This document shows, one piece after another, positions 1-8,100 of a stretch of 64,000 nucleotides of DNA; the stretch's first letter is position 1, and each line of letters begins with the position of its first letter. The stretch covers positions 4,092,001 to 4,156,000 of the forward strand of contig OZ242265.1 in assembly GCA_965207165.1 (NCBI GenBank), given 5' to 3'. Origin of the DNA: JAAXHV01 sp965207165. GTDB lineage: Bacteria > Pseudomonadota > Gammaproteobacteria > Eutrophobiales > Eutrophobiaceae. The translations under genes and the position numbers were made by a program. The notes beneath the pieces were generated by a model that did not search any database, had not been told where the DNA came from, and saw nothing but the letters and a program-made list of their open reading frames with translations.

Positions 1-98
1 CGCCCGGGCCGTATTGACACCCGCATGATCCCATGTATCCGGTTGTTCTCCAAGTCGAATTTCACGTACTCTCTCCCGAGGTGACCGCCATGTATAAA

Positions 99-146
99 TT
101 GACAATAAAGTGTCGTACTTACATATAAGTATCATACTTTTGGAAG
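99..146 (+). promoter_or_regulatory. Promoter-like site with palindromic operator
   Basis: A TTGACA box at 99-104 is followed after about 19 bases by TATAAG at 124-129. The -10 region is covered by two overlapping dyads: tactta/taagta (117-132) and aagtat-c-atactt (127-139). Sites of this shape are common in front of autoregulated toxin-antitoxin operons. The ATG at 147 begins a stretch whose first residues (MNW) match the start of the HigB-like toxin at 56401, but the following codons do not continue as a toxin. I read this as an orphaned TA promoter; the spacing is long and no transcript can be inferred with certainty. Confidence 0.4.
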
Positions 147-244
147 ATGAACTGGCTAGTTCGGCGCTTATTATTGGCGTCGAACGTCGGGCGGGTATCG
201 GTTCGGATACAGGCAGGAGGTCACCAGGCGCCCGGCCGGGCTGC

Positions 245-463
245 TCATTGGAAGAGTGGGGGCAGTAGGATTGCCAGGATGACGAGCAGTAGGGCCAGGG
301 TGATACGTGACGTTGTCCGGAACTCTGCTCGAAACTCAGTCAGGTCGGGCTCGATCCGGTGCAGGCGCTCGGTCTGTTCCGCGCCGGACGCGGCGCGTCT
401 CGCTTGTTCTTCGGTTACGTTTGGTGTCTGGCGTAGTACTTGGCAGAGGGCTATTGTGCTCAT
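245..463 (-). CDS. Small coiled-coil protein with C-terminal membrane anchor
   Basis: This predicted 72-residue protein starts at the ATG at 463; the open frame extends further upstream but that part has no coding character. The first 45-50 residues are charged and helical (Glu/Arg/Gln-rich). Residues about 51-70 form one hydrophobic segment (LALLLVILAILLPPLF) that ends almost at the C terminus, so the protein should be tail-anchored. The layout resembles a shortened DUF1640-type (CCDC90-like) protein: an N-terminal helix, a short coiled coil and a terminal membrane helix. Function is unknown. A weak purine-rich sequence (GGTGGA) lies just upstream. A similar design is seen in the 60-residue protein at 24770. 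Resemblance to DUF1640 is by architecture only. Confidence 0.5.
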   Translation of the reverse strand: MSTIALCQVLRQTPNVTEEQARRAASGAEQTERLHRIEPDLTEFRAEFRTTSRITLALLLVILAILLPPLFQ

Positions 464-807
464 TTTGTCCACCGTATGATTAATGGTAGCAGGCAGGGTG
501 CTTTCTTGTAAAATCGAACACAGTTGTTGTTCATCGTCATATGCAATGACGAGGTTGTTCCGTGTTTGGTACGGATGATTTTTTTCACGTATTAATGAGG
601 AGATTAGGACTAATCTGAATCCAAAGTATGACACTCTTGCTGTTATCTCAAGAAAGCTACGAAATAAAATCAATAACGTAGGTTCTTGAACGCATACTTT
701 ATTGTTTATTCACACCATGCTGACGTTTTCCGATGTAACGGTCGAACAGACAGGTAACAGGATAATGCAAGAGACACTACCCCACGTCACGTTATTTTAT
801 ACCCGGT
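464..807. other. Intergenic, AT-rich, no gene seen
   Basis: This gap separates the divergent small membrane-protein gene and the primase-helicase gene. It is AT-rich and probably carries both promoters, but I could not settle on clear -35/-10 pairs or an operator. Confidence 0.5.
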
Positions 808-3204
808 ATGAATCATAAAGAAATTGCGGCCATCAAGGCACGCCTTAAGCAACTCGATGACGAAAGGTCTCAACTTGAAGGTCGACTTGACGCGCTTCGT
901 GCTGCCCGCGTATCCGGACAGCACGAAGCGCACAGCGGGGGGGCGGTGACAAACCGGTCCGGGGCAAGTGAGAAGATCGCCCTGTTTCGTTCCCTGTTCC
1001 TGGGACGTGAAGATGTGTTCCCGACGCGCTGGCAAAATACCCGGACAGGCAAGGCCGGTTACGCGCCGGCCTGCGGCAATGAGTGGAAATCCGGCATTTG
1101 CGGCAAACCGAGGGTGAAGTGCGGTGCGTGCCCGCATCAGGCCTTCCTGACGGTAACCGATGAGGTGATCGATGGGCATTTGCGCGGACGTCAAACGATA
1201 GGCACCTACCCCATGCTCAGTGACGGAACCTGCCGGTTTCTTGTTGCCGACTTCGATAAACAGACATGGCTGCAGGATGCGGGCGCCTTGCTGGCTGTCT
1301 GCCGGTCGAAACAGGTACCGTCAGCATTGGAGAGATCGCGCTCCGGCCATGGCGGCCACGTGTGGATATTCTTCGCCGAGCCGCTGCCCGCGATGCTTGC
1401 GCGGCGGCTCGGCGCTCACCTTCTGACCGAGACCATGCAGCGCAATCCCGGCATCGGCTTTGAATCATACGACCGGTTGTTTCCAAGCCAAGATACCGTG
1501 CCGGACGGGGGATTCGGCAACCTCATTGCGTTGCCCCTGCAACACGGTCCGCGACAGCAGGGTAACAGTGTGTTTCTTGATGAAGGTTTCGATCCCTACC
1601 GGGACCAGTGGGCGTATCTGTCGACACTCTCCCGCATCAGCCGTGCGCAGGTAATGCCAGTCGTTGACGCCGCAGAGCGGCAGGACCGGGTCATGGACCT
1701 GCGCCGACCGCTTGAGGGGGAGGGTCAGGAAGCCCGGGGACTGACGCCCGCGCGCATCGAGGTGTTGCCCGGGATGGCAGACTCGCGGCCCGGGAGTGTG
1801 GAGGGGGCCCTCAGCAATCAAATCTACCTGCCGCGTGCCGGGTTGCCTCCCGCCCTCATAAACCGGCTCCTCCGTCTTGCGGCCTTCCAGAACCCCGCCT
1901 TTTACCGCGCCCAGGCGCTGAGGCACTCGACGTTCGGCATTCCCCGCGTAATTGACTGTGGAGAATTACTGCCGCACCACATCGCCTTGCCGCGCGGCTG
2001 TCGTGAGGAACTGGAGCAGTTGTTTACGGAATGGGGCATTCGTCTGCACCTGCGCGACGAACGCTGTGCAGGCCGCGCTATCAGTACCGCCTTTTCGGGT
2101 GAACTGACCGGGGCGCAGGCGGCTGCTGCCGATGCCCTTCTGGCACATGAAACCGGGGTGCTGGCCGCGACTACCGCGTTCGGGAAAACGGTTGTTGCCG
2201 CCTCTGTCATTGCCGCGCGCAAGGCCAATACGCTTATCCTGGTGCATCGCATTCAGCTCATGGAACAATGGATCGCGCGGCTCGGCGCATTCCTCGATCT
2301 TCCCGCAGCCTCGATCGGGCAGGTTGGCGGCGGCAAACGCCGACCTGGCGGTATCGTCGATGTTGCCGTCATCCAGAGCCTGGTGCGACGTGGCGAGGTG
2401 GACGCAATGCTGGCCGATTACGGCCATCTGGTGATCGATGAGTGCCACCACGTGTCCGCCGTCAGTTTTGAGGCCGTGACCCGCCGTGCGAAGGCGAAAT
2501 ACGTGCTGGGACTGTCCGCGACGGTGACCCGCCAGGACGGACACCATCCGATCGTCTTCATGCAGTGTGGCCCGGTCCGGTTCCGGGCCACCGCAAAGGC
2601 GCAGGCCCGCCAGCGCCCGTTCAGGCACCGGGCGATCCTGCGCCCGACAGAATTCCGGTTAGCGGCAGCCATTGCGCAAGAGCAGGTTCCCGTGCAACAG
2701 ATTTATGCGGCCTTGAGCGCGGACGAGAAACGCAATACATTGATTTTCGACGACGTATTGAGGGCGCTGGATGATCGGCGATCGCCTGTCATCATCACCG
2801 AGCGCAAAGACCATGCGCGCGGGCTTGCCGGGCAAATCAGCCGCTTTGCGCGCAATGTTCTGTTGCTGCACGGTGGCATGGGGGTAAGGCGGCGCCGCGA
2901 GATGATGCAGCGGCTTGATGATATTGCCGATACCGAGGAGCGGGTACTGATTGCGACAGGCCGCTACATCGGTGAAGGGTTCGACGATGCCCGTCTCGAT
3001 ACGCTGTTTCTTGCGCTGCCCGTGTCCTGGAAAGGGGTTCTGGCGCAATATGTCGGCCGGCTCCACAGGTCCCATCCGGGAAAACGTGAGGTGCGGGTTT
3101 ACGATTACGTGGACGAGGCTGTTCCCGTACTCAGACGGATGAGCGAAAAGCGTGTGCGGGGCTACAAGAATCTCGGCTATTTCATCGACAATGAGGACGC
3201 TTGA
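808..3204 (+). CDS. AEP primase - SF2 helicase fusion (TOTE conflict-system type)
   Basis: A 798-residue multidomain protein. Residues 1-40 are a charged coiled coil. Residues about 55-280 resemble the archaeo-eukaryotic primase (AEP) domain of TOTE-type conflict systems: a Cys cluster (C..C..CGACPH) near residues 90-110, the acidic metal pair in VADFDK (D148, D150), and a downstream SGHGGHVWIFF motif that would supply the AEP histidine. The C-terminal half is a superfamily 2 helicase: motif I ATTAFGKT (K460, T461), motif II DECHH (D544-H548), motif III SAT (570-572) and motif VI QYVGRLHR (747-754). In described TOTE systems such a primase-helicase core is coupled to nuclease and other effector modules and is thought to act on invading nucleic acid. 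No nuclease partner is adjacent here. The ATG at 808 gives the full coiled coil. The family call is strong; a defence role is inferred. Confidence 0.8.
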   Translation: MNHKEIAAIKARLKQLDDERSQLEGRLDALRAARVSGQHEAHSGGAVTNRSGASEKIALFRSLFLGREDVFPTRWQNTRTGKAGYAPACGNEWKSGICGKPRVKCGACPHQAFLTVTDEVIDGHLRGRQTIGTYPMLSDGTCRFLVADFDKQTWLQDAGALLAVCRSKQVPSALERSRSGHGGHVWIFFAEPLPAMLARRLGAHLLTETMQRNPGIGFESYDRLFPSQDTVPDGGFGNLIALPLQHGPRQQGNSVFLDEGFDPYRDQWAYLSTLSRISRAQVMPVVDAAERQDRVMDLRRPLEGEGQEARGLTPARIEVLPGMADSRPGSVEGALSNQIYLPRAGLPPALINRLLRLAAFQNPAFYRAQALRHSTFGIPRVIDCGELLPHHIALPRGCREELEQLFTEWGIRLHLRDERCAGRAISTAFSGELTGAQAAAADALLAHETGVLAATTAFGKTVVAASVIAARKANTLILVHRIQLMEQWIARLGAFLDLPAASIGQVGGGKRRPGGIVDVAVIQSLVRRGEVDAMLADYGHLVIDECHHVSAVSFEAVTRRAKAKYVLGLSATVTRQDGHHPIVFMQCGPVRFRATAKAQARQRPFRHRAILRPTEFRLAAAIAQEQVPVQQIYAALSADEKRNTLIFDDVLRALDDRRSPVIITERKDHARGLAGQISRFARNVLLLHGGMGVRRRREMMQRLDDIADTEERVLIATGRYIGEGFDDARLDTLFLALPVSWKGVLAQYVGRLHRSHPGKREVRVYDYVDEAVPVLRRMSEKRVRGYKNLGYFIDNEDA
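892..931. repeat. 13-bp perfect inverted repeat inside the primase-helicase gene
   Basis: The arms gcgcttcgtgctg (892-904) and cagcacgaagcgc (919-931) are exact reverse complements separated by 14 bases. They lie within the codons for residues about 29-41, at the end of the coiled coil, so the mRNA could form a stable hairpin near the 5' end of the message. Function unknown. Confidence 0.7.
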
Positions 3205-3624
3205 TAAGCCTGTGCCCGCCTTTAGAAGGATTTCGGACGGGGCGACACATCCGGCGCACCGGAATACTGCACTTGCGCCGGTTCGCACCGGCCTGTTGCC
3301 GTCTGTTAAAGTCATGTCCGCCCCTGACGGAACCGATCGTACGCCGGCGCGGAGCGGGTTCGCGGGGACCCTGTTGTCGCAATAATTCCACTGTACCCGC
3401 CGCGTAACGGTTCCCGGTATACCATCGGAGTGTACGAGGTGGTATTACAATATCGCCATGGAGCTCAGGCAGTTTGATGCCGTTCGTTAAGGGCACTGGT
3501 CGGCACAGTCCCTGTTCCGCTGCGCTGACGGTTCGGGTCGGTGGATACGTTTTCCGCTACCCCCGTCATCACGGGAGGGATGAATTACCATAGTGACGAT
3601 ATTATTCCACCGGAGGAGATCGCC
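3205..3624. other. Intergenic, no gene seen
   Basis: Short open frames occur here but none has a ribosome site or recognisable product. The 3' end carries the Shine-Dalgarno sequence ggaggag (3611-3617) of the next gene. Confidence 0.5.
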
Positions 3625-3903
3625 ATGACTGACAAGGCCACACCTGCAAGTTTGCCGGACGTAATAGATGAGAACATCGCTAACCGGCTGGGTATTCTGG
3701 AGGGCAGACTGGATCAAAAGCTGGATGCCCTGGAGGACAGGGTTGATCAGTTATTCAGTCGAATGGATGCGCTCGAAGCCGGGTTGGATACGCGCATTGC
3801 CGCCGTGGCGGATCGCCTGAGTGGCCTGGAACGGCGTTTATCCGACGTGGGCAGTGACCTGCGCGGTATCAGGGAGGGCCTGGCCGGGGTGCCGGAAAAA
3901 TAA
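3625..3903 (+). CDS. Small coiled-coil protein
   Basis: This predicted 92-residue protein starts at the ATG at 3625, which has a strong Shine-Dalgarno sequence (ggaggag) eight bases upstream. A longer in-frame start at 3541 lacks one. Residues about 20-85 are an almost uninterrupted heptad-type coiled coil with repeating units (LEGRLDQKLDALEDRVDQL, then MDALEAGLDTRIAAVADRL). There is no signal peptide, membrane segment or enzymatic motif. It resembles generic bacterial coiled-coil tropomyosin-like or tail-fibre-chaperone-like small proteins, but I cannot assign a family. It stands alone, downstream of the primase-helicase gene after a 420-base gap, so co-transcription is doubtful. Confidence 0.6.
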   Translation: MTDKATPASLPDVIDENIANRLGILEGRLDQKLDALEDRVDQLFSRMDALEAGLDTRIAAVADRLSGLERRLSDVGSDLRGIREGLAGVPEK

Positions 3904-5143
3904 CAGGACGGGTACTACGGCGACCCCGGACCGGGTGCGCTGCGCTGCGGGTTATCGCCGCCATTGTGGCGGCTGGCTGCGCGGCGGTTGGCGGGGCCCG
4001 CGACAGGCAGGGGTTGGTGTCAGGGACATGCCGGTGAACGTCGGCACCGGGCCGATAACCTTTCATACCCGGCTCGCCGCTATGGCAGGTGTATAAGGAT
4101 GCCCGACTGACCGGGGTGGGCCGTCTGCCCGCTGCCCGGCCGGAACGGCTGGTTGCAAACCGCTGTCATTCCGTGGATAAATAACTGTGCAAGGTGCATT
4201 AGTTATGCGGGCAGAACTGGTACGGTAGCGGGCCTTGCTATCTGTAAACCGGTTTGACCTGGTCACGTGTATACACATTATTATATATGTCGGGTTGAGG
4301 GCATCAACGGCCGCGTCCGTACGAACGTGCTGTTTTGGACCCCGGATGCAACCGGTCGCCACCCGCGCGGCGCGATACCATGCTCCCTGCTTTCCCACAT
4401 GTAGGGATGTACCGTTCCAGCCGTGACAGGGCAACGGCAAGAGGAGTACGGGAGAAATACGTTTGGTACGCATTGGGCGCACCGGGCCCCGGGCGCGGAA
4501 ATGAAGCAGCGCCCGTGTGCGTTGCCTGCTGAAGGGCGATCCCGTTCCCGGCAGGAGACAATACGCCAGCCGCTTCGTGTAAACGAAAAAGGTGCCGGCA
4601 GGCCGAATGGCGTTGGCCGGCACGCGGCACCGCGCGCGGGCAGCGTGTGGCCGGCCGCCGACCGTGAAGTTGAGGCTGTGAGCTTGCCTGCCGGGGCCGT
4701 ACCGCTCAGGAGTTCGGGCAGGCAGCCATGAATGACCGGTTTCTCGCCATTATACGCACCATCGAATCAAGCAGAAGGCTGACAGGTGCGGCAGGGGGTG
4801 TCGGCAATTGCCCCGCCATCCGGTTCCGTGCGCGCCGATGGGCACGATGAGAAGCATTTCAGCCGTAGGATCCCTGGCCCGGTGGCCGAAGCGGCGCGGC
4901 GCGCCGTGGCCACGGTGCCGGCAGACGGCTTTATTCTTTTCACCACTCAGGGCAGCTGCATACAATGCAAATCAGGGCGGTCGTTCCACGCTTTCCGACT
5001 GCGCTGGGCAGGGATCGTCCGCACAAATGACGTACTTCCTTAACGATTCTGAATAACTATTTGTCAAGATTACACTTTACTTGTTATTATTTTTCTGCAA
5101 TAATTCGACTAGCTTTCATTCTCCGGTACAAGAGACAGCAGCT
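3904..5143. other. 1.2 kb GC-rich stretch without a convincing gene
   Basis: Open frames in this stretch are Arg/Pro/Gly-rich artefacts of high GC content, with no ribosome sites and no recognisable domains. The last 100 bases turn AT-rich and probably contain the promoter of the large RTX gene. It may be decayed coding sequence; I could not reconstruct an ancestor. Confidence 0.45.
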
Positions 5144-8100
5144 ATGGCGACCATAAACGAAAACCGTGATGCAGCCGCAACCACCCAGACCGGTTACACG
5201 ATGGCCGTTGGCGATACCTTCAACGGCGTCCTATCCGACAAGTCCGACGAGGACTGGATCGAAATCGAGCTGGAGCGGGGACAAACTTATGAAATCTCGC
5301 TGTCGGGGCGCGGGGCGGCACCCGCCAAGGCCGAAGACACCATTCTCAAGCTCTATAATGCCCAGGGCCGGCATATCATCACCAACGACGACATTGATAC
5401 GGCCGCAAGGATATTCGATTCCAAACTGATCTATACTGCCACGGTCAGCGGTACCTATTACTTGAGCGCCAGCAGCTATTCGGCCAACCCTAACAGGGAC
5501 AATTCCGGTGATTACGCGCTGACAGTCACCCTCACCAAGGTGACCGCACCGGACCCGGGTACGCCGTCGGACGGTGACGACACCGGGCGCGGATCGGATA
5601 TCACCGGCACAAGCCGCAGCGAAACCCTGGACGGCACTGACCGGAGTGAGTCCGTCGCGGGGCTGGGCGGCAGCGACACGATATTCGGGCACGGTGGCAA
5701 CGATACCCTGAACGGCGGCAGCGGCAGTGACACTCTCAATGGCGGTGCCGGCGCGGACGTGCTGATCGGCGGCAGCGGCGCCGATACCGCCACGTACGAG
5801 GATTCCCCTGCCGGCGTCACCGTGCGCCTGCACGTTCCGACAGCCGCGGGTGGCCACGCCCAGGGCGATACCTTCGGGAGGGAGGAGACGGCGACCTACC
5901 TGGATAAAAACGGTGATGAGATCCCGGTACAGGTGCCGGATATCATCCACCTGACGGGTTCCGACGAGGATGACGTACTCGCCGGCGACCTCCGGGCCAA
6001 TATCCTGCGCGGCGGGCCAGGCGACGATACGCTCTACGGCGGGCCGGGCGGCGACGATACCAACGATGATGAGTTGTACGGTGAAGACGGCGACGACAGG
6101 CTCTTCGGCGGGCGCGGTGACGACAAGTTGTACGGCGGCGACGATGACGACACACTCAGGGGCGGCGACCATAACGACGTCCTGGACGGCGGCGATGGTG
6201 ACGACGGCCTGTACGGTGGAGACGGCAATGACGAACTGATTGGCGGCGACGGCGATGACGTCCTGGACGGCGGGGCCGGCAACGATGAACTGCAGGGCGG
6301 GCTCGGCAAGGACACCCTCGATGGCGGCTTTGGCAATGATGACCTGTTCGGCGGCGAGGGCAATGACGACCTGGCTGGCGGTTCCGGTCGCGACCTGCTG
6401 GAGGGCGGCGACGGGGACGATATTCTGGAGGGCGGCAGCGGCGATGACGACTTGACCGGCGGCCCGGGCGAGGACATATTCAGGTTCAGTCCCGGTAACG
6501 GTGAGGACGACATCGCAGACTTCATTCCCGGTGAGGATCGCATCGACCTGAGTGGATTCACCAACATTGACGACCTGGACGATAACGATATGGACATCTT
6601 TGCAGTCGGTAGCAGCACCAGGATTGAGTTGCCCCGTAATGGCGAACTGACCCTGCAGGACGTATCGCCCGACAGCTTGGATGAAGATGATTTTATCTTC
6701 AGCGGCGACGGCGACGGAGACGGTGATGGAGACGGCGATGGAGACAGTGACGGAGACGGTGATACCGGCACGCCCGTAACCGGCGACCCCGACCCGGACC
6801 GCCTGCACGGCACGCCCCGGAACGACAACCTGAACGGCAACGGCGGTAACGACGTGCTGTACGGCGCGCGCGGCAACGACATCCTCACCGGCGGCGGCGA
6901 CGTGGACAGTTACGAGGGCGGGCCTGGCGATGACACCATCGTGGTGGATTATGATGATTTTACCGATGGCAAGGCAGCGCCCGATACTGGCGACCGGATG
7001 ATCGTACCAGGCGTGTTCGACGGCGGGCCCGGCAGCGATACCTTGTCGTTTGCTGATTTCAAGGATGTGGACGGGGATGGAGATGGGGTGACAGTATCGG
7101 CTGACGGCGGCGTGACTTACAAAACCGATAGTGAATTGAGCAGACTGTACAGTAGTATCGAGAACTTCATCGGCAGTCCTTCTGACGATAATATTACCGG
7201 CGACGGCGATGACAACGTTATCGAGGGTGGTGACGGTCAGGATACCTTAACTGGCGGCGATGGCAGCGACACCGTGTCATACCGCAGTTCACCCAGTAGC
7301 GTGACGATTACCCTGAGTAGTGGGAGCGGAAGTGGCCTCAAAGGACATGCCGCGGGCGACACACTGAGCGGCTTTGAAAACATTATCGGCTCGGCCTATG
7401 ACGACATCCTGACCGGCGACGCCAGCCCCAACGTCATCGAAGGACTGGCAGGCGCCGATACCCTGGATGGAGGCGGCGGCGCCGATACCCTGTCCTACGC
7501 CAGTTCCAATGCCGGTGTGACCATCGACCTGAACCGCGGCACCGGCGATTTTGACGCCAATGATAATACCATTAAGACCGCTAGCGGCGGCCATGCCGCC
7601 GGTGACAAGGTAAAGTACGGTTCCTTCGTGCACGTGCTCGGCTCCAGCCACGGCGATGCAATCACCGGTGATGACCAGGCCAACACACTCACAGGCGGCG
7701 CCGGCAATGACACACTGAAGGGTGACGACGCCGATGACACGCTCAATGGCGGTCCCGGCAGCGACACCCTGGACGGCGGTGACGGCGACATGGATATCGT
7801 CACCTACGCCGACGCCACAGAAGGCGTCACCATAGACCTCAGTTCCGTCTCCGAAAGTAATAACGTCACCACCATCCGCAACAGCGGCGGCCGGGGCGAC
7901 GCTCGCGGCGACCGCTTCATTGATGTTGAGAAATTCATCGGCTCCGACCACGACGATACGTTCATCGCCGGACCGGAAGTGGATAATGTCGATGGTGGTG
8001 GCGGATCGGATACCATCTCCTATGACCGTTCCAGGGAGCCGGTGGTAGTTGATATAAGTAGCGATGCTCAGAGCAGAACACAAGATGAAAGCAGTGACAA

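Noticed and set aside
147..479. Open frame starting MNWLVRRL after the TA-like promoter
   Set aside because: Only the first residues resemble the HigB start; the remainder is antisense to the small membrane-protein gene.
4063..4623. 186-codon minus-strand open frame in the GC-rich gap before the giant RTX gene
   Set aside because: Arg/Pro/Cys-rich, no ribosome site, no recognisable motif; several overlapping frames of similar quality exist.
5231..6808. Long antisense open frames inside the RTX genes (also at 14074-14769, 20051-20746 and elsewhere)
   Set aside because: They mirror the periodic GGxGxDxLx codons on the other strand, are low-complexity Val/Ala/Ile runs and have no independent start signals.
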